Assembly: GCA_034509925.1 (NCBI GenBank)
Contig: CM067537.1
Span: forward strand, 2,897,001 to 2,961,000
Length of the DNA: 64,000 nt
Reading direction: 5' to 3'
Source of the DNA: Hirudinaria manillensis
Taxonomy: Eukaryota; Annelida; Clitellata; Hirudinida; Hirudinidae
Below, piece after piece: positions 12,561 through 25,360 of the stretch. Below the pieces are notes generated by a model, which saw only the letters and a list, made by a program, of their open reading frames with translations, searched no databases and was not told the DNA's origin. Within the stretch, counting starts at the first letter, position 1, and every line of letters starts with the position of its first letter. The position numbers and the translations under genes were made by a program.

Positions 12561-13736
12561 GTCAAATTCAGACTTCAAAGTTGAAGAAGGATTTTTCAGA
12601 GCAGAAAAATGAAAGCTGTGAGTTGATCGGTGGTCGGTGGTCTCTTCTCCGGACTTAAATCCTTTCTTTTTCCAACGTCACCATCATTTACTTTGTAAAT
12701 ATAAGTGTATTAAATTTGTTAAAATGTGTTAAAGCAAAATAATGTTGAAGTGGCTGGTCCACTTGAGGAGTTACTCCCACCCCTGTACCCGTTTAAAATC
12801 TTATCGTAAACGTGCTGTTATGACTGGTTTAAGATAATGGAAAGCAGTTCAACTTCAAACCTGACCTGGAAAATGTCGCTGAATGGTTTGGAGAAAACTG
12901 GATGATAAATTAATAAGCACTTTAATAGAATCATTTGATAATAAATGTTTTGAATTTATTGAAAATAAAGGAAAACATATTTAAGCATTGTTAAACTTTC
13001 TTTTTGTAGGTTTCATAACTTTTTTAAAATTTTGTCAAAGACTTTTAAGATGTCCTTCATAGGTTCAAAAGAAACAATTCTTTTAAATTGTAAATTAATT
13101 CGACAAAATATTTCGGTAAAAATATTCACATTTAATCGGAAACGTGAATATACAGAATATGATAAAACTTTTAATTAATTTAGTTAATTGCCCAAAAATT
13201 AAGGTTGCAAAAAAAGTAATTAATATTATTATATTAATATAATAATAATAATATTATATAATAATAACAAATATCCAGTTAATTAATTTAGTTAATTATC
13301 CAAAAATTAAGGTTACAAAAAAAAGGGACAGTTTTAATAATATTGGTTTGATTACGATTGATTTAGGTAGATCTAAAAATGGATCAACCAAAAACTGGCA
13401 GAAAAATTCATCTGAAAATAGGGGGTTTTAGTAGTAATCACTGTACGTTTGGCTTCTATTTGTGCATAAACAAGTGTGTTGTGACGACATAAAATAATTA
13501 TTGATAGAATAATTGAATAATAATAACTAAATAATTGAACTCATAGCTTAATAGCTAAACTTTATAACAAAAAATTCAAATTTACACTATTAATCAATTG
13601 TAGATCACGCATTTACGGGAAAAGGAAAGCAAAAATTTACATCAAAAATTCCAATAATTATAAATAATTTTCCTATCCAGTGCCACAGCACTTGACAATT
13701 TAAATAACCTTGCTGAAACTAATACAGATGGTGGTT

Positions 13737-13951
<215 letters not shown>

Positions 13952-16900
13952 CGTCTCGAGCGAGTGGTCGTGCGGCTGTTTTTCGCGAATTCTCGATAAT
14001 TTTACGGTTTTTGCGGCAGTTTTGCTTTTTTTCTGACCATTTCGTGTCCCCTACATTCCGTTTAGGATTGTGAGACCATTCTCAAGTTCAAAGGGGAAAA
14101 ACTGAAGTTGAACAGCGTAAATTTTTCTGTCGACGTCTTGCATTGTTCTAGACTCCACAACTTCAGGAAAACAGAAGAGAAAGAAGTCATTTTAAGCTTG
14201 TTTGCTTCCGAGTACGTCTGCTAGTCGATGTTTTTGTGAATTTTTGGATTTAATTCAACTTGAAGAATCGTCGGAAAGAACAAGAAGTAAACAATGCAAA
14301 CCCGCGCGCGCACCTTGTTGGCTCTCACAAAGGTGAAAGACTGTTCTGGTCCTTCTGAGACTCCAGTGACTGTACAGCCAAAGTGCGAATATTGTAATGC
14401 GGAATTCAAAACATCCAAAGGAGCAAGAATTCACGAAAGTCGCGTCCATCCAGTTCAGTGTCACGCAAAAAGGTCAGGAAAAAGCTACGGAAAATGTAGA
14501 TGGGATAAAGAGGAATCCCATGTGATGGCAATGTTGGAGATAGAACTGAAGCAACAAGGAGTTAGATTCATCAACATTGAACTCCACAAACATTTCCCTC
14601 ACCGAACCTTGGCCTCCATTCGAGGACATAGAAGACAGACAGAATACAGAACTATTCTCCAACAATGCATCAGTAAAACCAGGTCCTCAGAAAATTCTCA
14701 GACGTCATTAGCCGAGAGTCCAACTGAGCTGACTACGAGTAGAAATTCTGTTTGCGAAGAATCATATGAGGACGTTCACTCGGGACAATCAAAAGAACTA
14801 TGGAGGAATATGTCGAGAGCTGAAGCTGGACTTAATGACCAGGAAAGGAAAAGAATCAATATCGCCCTCTCCAGACACTTCCCGGATGTGAGTGTTAGGC
14901 GCATAAAGAGAATCAGAAACAAGCCTGGTTACAAGAGCCTTCTAAGCAATGCCTTTCAGGATTCTGTGGCCTTGAGACAGACTGAAAACCAGATTTTAGG
15001 AATGCCGCCTACGAATGAGGAGAAAGAGAAAATAGTCAGCAACTCAATTGCAATAGACAATCAGTTAAAGTTGAAGCAATTTGTGATTGAAAGATACCAA
15101 ATGATCCATCTAGATGGTGAAGAGTTCTCCAACCTCATAAACGAGAAGCTCCCGAGAACAGAGAAAATCTCACTGATTAATAAGGAATATGAAAAGTGGA
15201 TCTCAACACAAATTCCACAGAAGATCAATAGCAGTGAGCCCAAACAACCTGCCGATCGTGCTGAAAGTGGACACAGAAACAACAATCACGTCCAAAGCAA
15301 ATCAGAAAACAAATGCAGAACTTTCCGGAAAACAAAAATCAGGGTGTCAAAAAAGGAACAGAAAAAGTTAGAACGACAGAAGTGCTATGCTAGTCTGCAA
15401 AAACTTTTCCGAAAAAGTCCATCCTCGGCAGCGCACTCGGTTTTGAAAGAAGAATATGAAGCCCAGACAGGCGATTTCCCTGCGGGGTTGGCGGATTATT
15501 GGAGCGAGATCTTTGGGGAGACATCGGTGGAGGATGACAGGCCTGTGGTGACGTCGCAACAGAAATGCAACAGAAATGCAAGATCCGATCACCAAATGGG
15601 ATGTAGAGATTGCATTCCGGGGACTAAAGGACAGCAGCCCTGGACAGGATGGCATTCGAAAAAGGCATCTTGCAAAACTCAGTTACGACGATCTCGCTGT
15701 TCACATGTCTCTCTGGTTGCTAACAGGATTACCTCCCGCATCATTCAAATCGGGAATCGTCACATTCATTCCGAAGAATAAAGAGGCCTCGACTCCGAGC
15801 GACTATCGACCTATCACTGTAGGTCCGATTATGGCGCGTCTCTTCCATCGTATCCTTGGAGGTAGAATGTTGGGGAATTGGCCCCTGTCATGGAGACAAA
15901 AAGCTTTCTGTCCGGGGGATGGCATTGCACAAAATCTCTTTCTCATCAAATCAATAATTCAAAAAAAGAAAGAACAAATCCAAAAACTTAACCTGACATT
16001 TGTCGACGTCACCAAAGCTTTCGACTCAGTATCCCATAAATCTATCCTCAGGGCTGCTGCCAGACTCGGCACTCCACCTCTCCTCTTAAACTACCTGGCG
16101 GAGCTGTACAAAGAAAGTGAGGTTCACTTTAAAGCAGAGGGAGTACTTAGTAGAGGGGTACAGGTGAAAAGAGGAGTTCGTCAAGGAGACCCGATGTCCC
16201 CCCACTTATTCAATGCGGTCATGGATATGATAACCAGCGAACTGGACCAATCAATTGGTGTCACGGCTGGCAGAAATTCAGCGATCAGATGCAATTATAT
16301 TGCATTCGCTGATGATCTGGTAATGATGTCAACAACTGACATCGGAATGAAGAAGTTGATGGAGCAACTTGAAACGGCAATGGGCAGCGCAGGACTTAAA
16401 ATCAATCCAAACAAGTGCGCCACACTCCGAACCGAAACTCATTGCAAGGAAAAACGCTGGATAGTCAATCCTACACCCTACATTAAATTTCAATCACAGG
16501 ATATCAAAGCAATAGACGTCTCAGAGACCTACAAATACCTGGGGATACAGATTGGAGTTCGAAAGCAGCCAGTGTCGATCGGTTATGAAATTCAAAAGTC
16601 TCTCAACTCCATTTCAAAAGCACCAATTAAGCCGTGCCAACGCCTATATATTCTAAAAGTCCATCTGATACCAAGCCTCGTTCACAAACTTACCTTTGGC
16701 GAGGTCAACCTCGGTTCTCTGAGTTCCTCAGATACCGCGATTAGGAAAGCAACAAGGCATTGGCTTCATCTTCCAAAGGATGTCCCAAAGCCATTTTACC
16801 ATGCTCCCGTCAAATCCGGTGGTCTGGGAATTCTCCCACTTAAACAATGGGTTCCCCGGCTCAGAATAAATAGATTGACAGAGATCTTCTCTGAGACAGG

Positions 16901-17940
16901 TAGTCGTAAAGATGAATTCCTGTTGGATGTTCTTAGGAACAACACCCTGATCATGAGAGAATTCCGGAAATTTGGAACGTCGGAGGCAAAACAATCAAAA
17001 CCAGATTGGAAAGTGGCGGCATCAGAGAGCCTATACAAAACAGTGGACGGTTATGGATTAAGATCATTCACCAGAGGAATTGGAATGAGTGATTGGATTT
17101 CAGCAGCGGTCCCAAGAATTTCATCTGGCCAATATATCAAATGCATAAAGGTCCGAGCGGCTGCCCTTCACTGCAGACTCCGAGCGTCAAGATGGAATCC
17201 TCTGGCTTCAAGGAGATGCGGTGAGGGCTGCAATTCTTTCGAATCGCTGGGCCACATGATCCAGAGATGCCCGAGAACTGATGGCCCAAGACATGAAAGA
17301 CACAACGCTGTCGTTAGGGAATTAGAACGGGAACTACGAAAAAAGGGCTATACTACGGTAACAGAGCCCCGTATTCCCACAGAAAAGGGACTCAAGATTC
17401 CTGATCTGTGTGCCTGGAGAGGTGACCTCTACATAGTGACTGATGTTGCCGTGACATCCGATGATTATGATTTAGACAAGTGTCATGAGAGCAAGGTTTC
17501 AAAGTACGACCTTAAAGATGTTCATGATTGGATGTTGAGGAATGCCCCAGGCGGCGTCCAAAGAATGCTTCCGAAGGTTGGCGCCTGCGTTTGCAACTGG
17601 AGAGGAGTCATGAGTGCAGAATCATACAGATTCTGGAGAGAGTGCGGCGCTTCGAAGACGAGTTTAATGTACGTTGTGCTCTCGGTCCTCAGCCACAGCT
17701 ACAAAATCTGGAGGGCTCACAGGTGCCCACTTCCGAGGGCAATCGCACTTTCTCGGACTGCGAATTCTCAATGACATTGGCAGTTGACGTTACTCGGCGC
17801 GTTCGATCGTGATTTCACCTTCTGACCGAATGTCCAGGGTGATCTCGGGCCCTAGTGCGGACACTAAACTTTGGAGAGGCCGTCGGAATATTGTTGTTTG
17901 TGTTTTGGGTGTGAGGCCGAGAAAATAAATAAAAAAAAAA
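13952..17940 (+). mobile_element. R2-clade non-LTR retrotransposon (restriction-like endonuclease type), copy A
   Basis: A nearly complete element of about 4 kb with a 5' leader of about 340 bp, a coding region on the plus strand, a short 3' UTR and an A-rich tail ending near 17940. It is flanked by 43-49 bp direct repeats. The protein order is C2H2 zinc finger, Myb-like region, reverse transcriptase, then a CCHC-like motif with a PD-(D/E)XK endonuclease, which is the R2 layout. R2 elements normally sit in 28S rDNA; this one lies beside a (TAA)n tract in ordinary DNA. The same insertion is present in copy B, so it predates the duplication. Confidence 0.93.
14294..17774 (+). pseudogene. R2-type LINE polyprotein, frameshifted (copy A)
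   Basis: Two overlapping frames, 14294-15781 and 15576-17774, make up one R2-type protein. Near 15553 copy A has lost about ten bases and gained an 11-base tandem duplication relative to copy B, a net +1 shift. The N-terminal part has a C2H2 finger (CEYCNAEF...HESRVH) and Arg/Lys-rich DNA-binding segments. The RT part shows FVDVTKAFDSVSH, RGVRQGDPMSPHLFNAVMD and the catalytic YIAFADDLVM. The C-terminal part has the CGEGC..HMIQRC knuckle and the endonuclease segment KIPDLCAWRGDLYIVTDVAV. The RT core and endonuclease look undamaged. As a LINE protein it would nick the target and prime reverse transcription. Confidence 0.92.
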
Positions 17941-17989
17941 TAATAATGAAACCTTACTTCATCTAATTGCACGTTTTACTTTGTTTTAG
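17941..17989. repeat. Right target-site duplication of R2-clade LINE (copy A)
   Basis: This matches the left duplication at 13909 over 43 bases. It matches the left flank of the element in copy B (36199-36247) over 49 bases. Confidence 0.9.
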
Positions 17990-18450
17990 TTTTAAAAGTA
18001 ATTTACTTAATCATCTAATGAATATTCATGAATTCATCACAGCAATCTTCTTTCAATTGGGATTCCACCAAGCACATACGTCATCGGGGAATTCCCTCCA
18101 GTAAATGGTGAGACATTAACAGGCAAATGTTGTTTTAACTTAAAGCCAATATCTTCAAATTCTGCCAATTTTTAAGATTTAATTTTTAAATGGGCAATTA
18201 AAATATAAAAATTAAGAAACAAAATAATGAAATGCTAATTTTAATTAATTTAACTAGTCACGATGCACATTAACGATGGCAAATATTTCTCTGAAATAGG
18301 AATAAAAACTGAGGAAAGATCAAGAGAATCCACAGAACCCCTACAGATAAAATAGGTTTCGGTTTAAATCTTCAAAACGCAGCAGACGACTTTGTGAGAG
18401 ATGGAAACACGCGCGAGTCCCGACTGCAATAATAAGCTCGCACCATCCTA

Positions 18451-19323
18451 TTAAAAAGAACTTTCAAATGAACTTATGCCTCCAATAAGCAGTAATATCC
18501 TAATATTAAAAAAATAAACTGATTGGTCATGTTCCAAGCTTCTTGATGTGAAATAGCTGTCAGTCTGGATAGTCAGGTTCAATGGAGATTTCTTCATCAT
18601 CAGAATTATTATCACTGTCCTTGCATGCTGTTTGAAGCATCTTGGATTTCTGGACTTTCCAATGACAAGTGGAAGTAGATTCTCTTCAGTCACGCTTGTT
18701 GCCAGCAAAACCGTGATTCTATCTTTTATTTTTTTTTTATGTCTTGTCGTCCATCACCATTGTTTACAAAAGGTTTTGTTGGCGGCAACTTATAAAAGAT
18801 AGCAGTTTTATCACAGTTATAAATATCTTCCATGGAGTAGTCCTTGCAAATGTATGAAAGCCTACCTTTCGAGTCTGAAACAGCTTCGAACGGGTCTTCA
18901 CTGCTTTCTCCTTTCAAAATGCAAAACTTGATGTTGTTTCTTTTGTTGAATGACTCAAGCCATCCTTGGCTGGCAGTAAACTTGCTGTGGTCCAATTCTT
19001 GTGCAATTACTAAAGCTTTTTTCTTGCAATAAAGGACCAGGCAGATTCCTTGATCCGGCAGAGCAGAACTGTTCAAAGACTCTCATTTACATCACTGTAT
19101 CGACATTTCGTTTCTTTGACTCTCTTGCTCCACGTTCCCATTTCCTTTGAATTTCCTCTTTCTTCATTGTAATGCTTGGTCTTTGGTGCCTGCTAACTCC
19201 GAAGTCTTTAGAGAGTTTTGAGATTGAATTATCCTTTTCAAAATTTTTAATCACTTCCATTTTCTTTTCCAATGGAAGCCAATGTCTTTTCCGCGAATCC
19301 ATAGCTAATAACTTACTTGTCAC
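18451..19323 (-). pseudogene. Tigger/pogo-type transposase relic, copy A
   Basis: On the minus strand, MDSRKRHWLPLEKKMEVIKN with SISKLSKDFGVSR is the N-terminal helix-turn-helix of CENP-B/Tigger transposases. Next comes a CENP-B-type second DNA-binding region (ALVIAQEL..TASQGWLESFNKRNNI). The start of the DDE domain follows (MEDIYNCDKTAIFYKLPP, with the first catalytic Asp; then LLPLVIGKSRNPRCFK). The reading is broken by a stop after KRNVDTVM and by shifts, one of them near 18745 and unique to copy A. The second half of the DDE domain is missing. No convincing terminal inverted repeats were identified. It is a decayed plain DNA transposon. Confidence 0.85.
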
Positions 19324-21135
19324 AAAACTGCCTTAAAACACAATGAATGTAACCCAAAGGAGTTGGAACCAATCAAAACAAAACATCAAGCATGATTTTC
19401 AATAAAAAATGCTTAAAACTTTCAACAATTTGAAGCATTTACGGAATTTTAGGAAAAATTAAACATATTTAGAAAATTGAAAAAAGTAAACATATTTACA
19501 ATTCCGGACCGTCTCAGTCATGCTATTAGTCAAGTTTGGCAGGTGCACTGTAAATAAGCGTCAAATTGTATTGGGAAAATATCGGTTCCTAGAAAAGTGG
19601 CCCTAAGTACAGGTTTTACCCTATTTTCGGGTACTCCAATTTAAAGGTTTTACTGCAGCTAGACTTTGAAGGCCTGGTAAGCAGCAATAGGTTTTTGAAA
19701 AAAAAAGCCACAAGGCATGAAAGTTTAGATCCATAAGAGACTGTCCACTTATCCAAAAGATTTCCCATGAGCACTTTGATATCGTTTAACCCTTACTGGA
19801 CTATTTAAGCATTTATGTAGCTCTTCTCGTTGCAAATCCTAATTTAATTTACTTAATACGTTGTTTATTTTATTTGTAAATACTTGCACTTATATAACGT
19901 AACTATGTTGACTATTATCATCGCGTTAACATTAAATTGTGGCTTTTAGTACACTGTTCTAATTGATTTAATAGTGTTATTAACTAATTAGTAGTAATAA
20001 TAATAATAATAATAAACAAATTAATAATAATAATAATCCAATGAATATTAATATATTTAAATGTTTTGTGCAGGTGTAAGGGCACCACAGAACCTCGTAG
20101 GTCACAACTGCACATTCTATTTTTGTTTGAGAAATTGTCTGAAAGTCGGACGATTAAATTCATTTTTAAACATAAATGTAATAGTTAATTGATTATTTTC
20201 ATTTTATTTATTTTATATTTAAATATTACCATATTCAATAATAATAATTTAATAATAATAATAACATTAGTTAAGTAATATTTGATTCTTTAATAGCAGG
20301 AAGGATGGCACTAAATCTGTCATTCAATCACGTCAAATTTCAAATCAAATTTGCTCACGTCCCAAGTAAAATTATTTTCCGTCGTCGTCGTCATTGTCAT
20401 CATCGTCATGATCATCAAATCGTCTCTTAATGACTCCGATTATCGCTCGATTTTTTGTCTGATGACACCTCGTTTATGCTATCAAATAATTGAAATAAAG
20501 GCGTTCAATCCTGATCCGTTTGTTCCCTGGAATTGCTAATTGGATGATTGATAATCCAATGAAGACGTCGTTGGTCATACGAGCGGAACTGATGTACAGG
20601 AAATGAAACTGCACTGGATTTCTATAGACTTAACTTGATCGGATGGAGAATAAATTTATTGACCAGTTATCGATCAATTAGAAAGGGTCAATGAGTTATC
20701 GAGTGATGTATTGCTGGGTTCAAACTGCTTATTGATTAAATCTGGTTATTTCCGACCAGGCAAGAATTTATTATTTGTTCGCAAGAATATGATAAAGTTA
20801 ATAATTACGTTTAATATAAAAGTGTACTATATTTATGATGAACAGTGTATTTTCATTGTGGCGATAGTTGGACTTTTAGGATTCGGCCGCGGGTAATTTC
20901 TTTGGCATTCGAAATAGACGTCGATAGTACTTTGCGAGTCCGTAGCGGGCGAGAACCACAACTTGTCCGTTTGCGCAACGTCCAACATTCTTGTCATAGC
21001 CTGCTTAAATAGCTAGACGTTCCAGTCCGTTTAAAATATTTTCAAGTTTTTATCTTAACGTTCATACAAAAGGTTTATTAAAAGTCATAAAGATTAAATA
21101 GCATAAAATGTCAGATTAAGTGAAGCTATGATGAA
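19324..21135. other. Noncoding part of the repeat unit between Tigger relic and HECT gene (copy A)
   Basis: About 1.8 kb conserved in all four units and AT-rich, with TAA microsatellites near 19998-20037 and 20240-20265. It lies downstream (3') of the HECT gene. I recognised no ORF or RNA gene; the short frames here are also intact in the other copies only because the copies are young. Confidence 0.6.
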
Positions 21136-23642
21136 TCAAACGAATTCAAATGATTGCCCTTCACGGATGGCATACATCAGTTTTTGTCTTGTTGCGTCGA
21201 AGGTACTGTACTCTGGCAAATATAAGAGGTTAAAACAAGTTGCTGCATTCGGCAAACAAGAGTCAGGATCGTCGTATTTTCGTTTTGCGATGGTCATAGG
21301 AGGCTTTAAATTCTTCAAACCACCACATGGCAAAGCCTTTGCTCCAGTAGTAAATTTGAGGAACAACCTTTGATCTTCAATGTCAAAGGAAGCGAGACAC
21401 TGAAAAAGAAATTGTACTGATTGTGAATATTCGTACTTGCAGTGTTTTTGTAATTCATCGATACTCCATCTGTCAAATTGAACGTGACAGATTAAACTTT
21501 TCAATTCGTGCGGTGAAAACATTTCAAGGGCTTCAAGCGGCAAAACTTTGTCAAATCCTCTTCTGATAGCTTCAAACTGTCGTAACGGATCCATTTGAAC
21601 CTTACGAGCACATAGTTTTTCTAAATAAATGTCAATGTTATGCGGAGAAAGCATAACATCACCGCTGCCCTCAAATAATTCGATGTCTGTGCCTGGAACG
21701 GTAAAATTGAGGCACAAGTCGTCGAATGAACTTCCATCGTCGAATGTGAGGTTGCTGATTATTTCATGCTTCTGAATTTCAGTTAAACCGATTTCAGATC
21801 TGATGGCCTCAATCTTCCTCTTAACAGGAAGAAGTTGCTTAAATAAAGGTTCCAAACTTGGAAAGGCTTTGAGTAAATCATAATATTCCCGTCTTAAATG
21901 GGAATGTTTCTCTGTCCTCAGACGAGTGAAAACATCTGTACTCAATGGCAAATCAAGACGCACATCGCCTAAAGTGGCCTTTGCCATAATTTGACCCAAT
22001 AATTCAAATTTGTCAACTTCTTCGCTTAATTTTGGGAAGAGATCGTTAGGCGAATGGGTGTACAAGGTACCTGATCTTTTCACTGGTTCACCTTGCCAGA
22101 GGTTGTAGTCGTGCCTTTGCAGTTCTTGAGATAAAATAGAATAGCATTCCTTTGTAACTCCGACGCCTTTTCCTAACTCACCTTCGAACACAAATCCCCA
22201 AGGATGTGAAATGTAATCCTCGTTCATTCGAAATATTTCAGAAACGTCTTTGAGTACATTTGCTCTCGATACTTCAAATGTTTTCAAACTTTTTTTACTT
22301 AGTGATATTGTTATTCTCAACAAGTCAATCTTAAAACGTAGTGGAATAGCAACGGGACATAATTTTATCATGTCTATAAACTGAGGAAATCTTTCTACTA
22401 AATCAAATAAATTTGCCTTTACATTCCCTATGAAATCAGAAAAAAATACAAAATAGTTTTCTATTTCACTCTCTTTGACAATGTCGAACCATTGATACCA
22501 GCTACTGTTCAAAACATAGAGCGATTGCATTAACTCCATTAACGTGTTAACGTCTCTGATGAAGGGTTCAATGTTGAAAACATAATCATTGTGTAATTGT
22601 TTAGTGTTTGTGAAATAGTCTGTCACAAACCCAAGTCTTACATATAGAACATCTGCAATCATATCGATGAATTTGCAATAAATAGCACCATTCCACGAAT
22701 ATTGATTTTCCGGACCAGTTTGAAACTTTAGAAAAATACGGAGAAAAGAGGTGATAGTGAAAGTTGGGTCTCCAAATTCAGATGGATTGCGTAAAAGAGC
22801 GTGTAACTTATGCAAAATTCCGCTCTGAAGAAGTACTTCATTATTCCTTGTCCGGCCAATGAGCTCGGACAAATTTTGCAAAGCTATTTTAAAGCTATGT
22901 TTCTCAAAATTTGAATGAATGTCCAAAAGTTCATTCCAAATTTCGAATTTCGCCTCAAGAAATTTAGTTCCGCCTAGGTCGAAATAGAATTTTTTCAATT
23001 GTTTTACGTAAGGGCATTCGTTATCGCCATTACTCAATACATGCAGTCTTATGAGCGAAATGATGTGAGGCTCCGAAATAGATTCAAGCAATGCTTTTGT
23101 CATTTTGCGACTTAATATGATAAGAATGCTTATCACGGTGTGACTTCCAATGCAACAAAATGGCCTCAGCCTACGTCGCATTAATTCACAAAATAGATAA
23201 TTAAAGTGAAGAAACTCATCTTTTATGGTTGTTTCACTGGCATAAGATATGGCTCTGATAACAACACTTGACATAATTTCTGAATGATTTCCTGTAAGCA
23301 GCAAGAATAAGGGCAAAATGGTCTTACAGATTATCTTATCAATGATGTCGTTATCATTGTGATATTTCGAATTTGTTATGGAATTATGTTCGGGATCAAT
23401 GAAATCATTCACGGGCGGAATAATTGCATTCAAAATATATATGTATTTTGGAACAGGAATCTCAATTACAACGGCAAGCTTATAAAAGTCTTTGAAATGT
23501 TTTAATAAGCATTCTCTCATTGCGTCGCCAAATCCTTGTTGCACCCAAGTTTGTAGGGATGAAGTCCCAAAAATATTTCCAATTCTAACAACGCTTCATC
23601 GACGTTAGAAGAAATATTCCTGAGTAAACCTTCGATGTCCAT
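21136..23642 (-). pseudogene. TRIP12-type HECT E3 ubiquitin ligase, copy A (frameshifted near its N-terminus)
   Basis: The minus-strand ORF covers 802 codons (21136-23544), but homology with the other copies begins at the ATG at 23642. Copy A has one base fewer in an A-run near 23566, about codon 26, which shifts the frame. An internal Met could still give an 802-aa protein. The N-terminal ~460 residues are helical without a named motif. The C-terminal ~365 form a HECT domain closest by eye to TRIP12/Ufd4 (FVFEGELGKGVGVTKE, ILSQELQRHDYNLWQGE, LPCGGLKNLKPPMTI). The catalytic Cys is in LPNAATCFN, 33 residues from the C-terminus. No intron is visible, so it may descend from a retrocopy. Ubiquitin transfer is inferred from the intact HECT motifs. 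Confidence 0.88.
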
Positions 23643-24003
23643 TCTAAATATTTTGTAAGTATATAAATGCGTAGAGATATTAATTTCATGATCCTCAGGT
23701 GCAAAAAAAAGATTCTAAATATTTAGTTTTAATATTAACCAAATAATTATAAAAATTTATTTAATTTATCATTAAATATAATAAATATTTAAAAATTGAA
23801 AAATATGCCAAAAATGATTTACGATGTTGTGATATTGCTATTAATAATATTAATATTATTATTATGGATTTACTTTGTGCATATAAAGTCAAATTTTATG
23901 TATTACTAGCGGTGCCCAGCCACGCGTTGCTGTGGCTCAATTTAATTAATTTTAAAAGAAAGAAATTTAGCACATATTTGCTAAGATTTTTATTTTTACA
24001 ATT

Positions 24004-24225
24004 TCACAATGCTTGAGGGTTAGTTGTTCCGTTCTCTGTACAAATACAGACATTATCAGGTTTCCCGATTCTAGAAAACGCAACATGTAATTGCCCATGA
24101 TCCTAATGCTTTGAATATTTCGAAGTACTTTTTCAATCAATTCTTTTTTTGTCTTTTTGTCACGAAAATACAGAAATTATGAGGCAATGAAATTCTTCCT
24201 GAAGTCAGATCAACCATTTCGCATT
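24004..24225 (-). pseudogene. Helitron Pif1-type helicase C-terminal remnant
   Basis: In the minus frame ending at 24004, DHGQLHVAFSRIGKPDNVCI is helicase motif VI of Helitron RepHel proteins, followed by a stop about 100 bp from the element end. Just upstream, VDLTSGRISLPHNFC and ELIEKVLRNIQ are the segment that normally lies further N-terminal. The stretch between them is missing and the frame is broken. Copies B and C carry the same remnant. Confidence 0.85.
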
Positions 24226-24314
24226 TGTTTTACTGCTAATTTACTTATATCTGCTGTCGATCTTCCTCTGCATAAATAATATCCATCATATCCTGCAAAT
24301 GTGGTGGAGACCAA

Positions 24315-24737
24315 TTATGTTCTTTTTTTCCTTTGACTATCGTCGGCGTTTTCAATCTTAGATTTCGTGTTAATAAATGTTAATTTTGTTGAACTCTGAA
24401 CGTTTCCTATATCAATTATGAGAGTTTCAACTTTGGTTTGAAACAAACTGCTCCATTGTTTTGTTCCTTCTCTACTTTCTTCCAGCTTATGGACGGAGAA
24501 TTTGTTTAATTTTTTCAAGTTTTGTCGCAGAACATTTATTTGCTTTCCTTGGTCTCTGATGGTTGCGCACAGGGGTATCTGCTATATAGCGTTCAATTCT
24601 TCAATATCTTTAAAAGACATTTCACCTGGTCTTTCGTGTCCTTTGAATTCCTTTCAACAAATTTCTTCAGATATTCCTCCAGGTGAAATTCAAGATGTTC
24701 AGCCGCAATTCTGATTTCGCCTTCTTGGTCTTGGCAT
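24315..24737 (-). pseudogene. Fragment of LINE ORF1 inside the Helitron
   Basis: The minus strand begins MPRPRRRNQNCG and, after stops, has KLEESREGTKQWSSLFQTKV and DDSQRKKRT. These match ORF1 of the full-length LINE at 53630 (MPRPRGRK; KFEENHQANRVWSSLFQNKV; NDRQRRKNN) in the same order and spacing. The fragment covers the N-terminal half of ORF1 and is decayed. Its place between the Helitron's 5' repeats and helicase remnant suggests capture by, or insertion into, the Helitron. Confidence 0.8.
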
Positions 24738-25360
24738 AATTTCGTTTCAAAATGACAAAAAAACGACATTTTATTTTTACAATTTCACCATGCTCAATTT
24801 GAGGTTCTACTGATACAGTTTCTGTAGGAATCAAACAAAAATGAATTAATAACGTTTAATGACATTTATATGAAACCTATATATCGTCTAATCGAGTACT
24901 ATGTTGTGTCAAAATTTCAAAGCAATTGGTAAGAACTTTCAGATAACATTGATTAAGTGCAAACACAGTTAAATTTTTATTTACAAAGAAATGAAAAAGC
25001 ACACATTTTCTAATATGTTTATTTTTACAATTAAACTATGCCGTTTGATATTTTGCTGATACACTTTCTAGAGGAGACAAACCAAAGATAAATTTAATAT
25101 AATACTGTCGTAAAATTATTTAATTTTATTATTTTAATAAAAATTTAAATGTTCGCCTTTTTTCGTTCATGGCAAGATGGCCGGATTTTCGAAAAAAGCG
25201 TATTTTTACGTGATATAGTAGTGGCATATACATGAAACCTATATACAAACACTCCTCTAATCGAGCAGTATGTTGTGTCAAAATTTCAAAGCAATTGGTC
25301 AAGTACTTTCAGAGAACATTTGCATGTTAAAAACACACATTGCATTTTTATTTATATAGA

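Larger units (their letters stand above)
23906..25360 (-). mobile_element. Helitron, copy A
   Basis: The minus-strand element starts TCTATATAAATAAAAATGCA at 25360, directly after A. It ends CTAG at 23906, directly before T, the canonical Helitron A|TC...CTAG|T arrangement. About ten bases before CTAG lies a hairpin with stem GCCAC/GTGGC. A remnant of the helicase C-terminus sits about 100 bp from the 3' end. A diverged second copy of the 5' region lies inside the element near 24870-24985. The middle carries a fragment of LINE ORF1. No Rep domain remains, so it is non-autonomous. The 1455-bp length is the same in copy B. Confidence 0.88.

Noticed and set aside
12434-12658. 74-codon ORF repeated identically at 35062-35286
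   Set aside because: Identity reflects the recent segmental duplication, not selection; it overlaps the degenerate tandem repeat.
15540-15790. Programmed frameshift between the two overlapping R2-type frames of copy A
   Set aside because: Copy B reads through in one frame; copy A has a local duplication and loss of bases explaining the shift.
20351-20896. Short plus-strand ORFs (62 and 61 codons) present in every unit
   Set aside because: No family resemblance; intact only because units are young copies of one another.
21128-21373. 81-codon plus-strand ORF conserved in all four units
   Set aside because: It is the antisense shadow of the HECT C-lobe; its conservation follows the coding strand.
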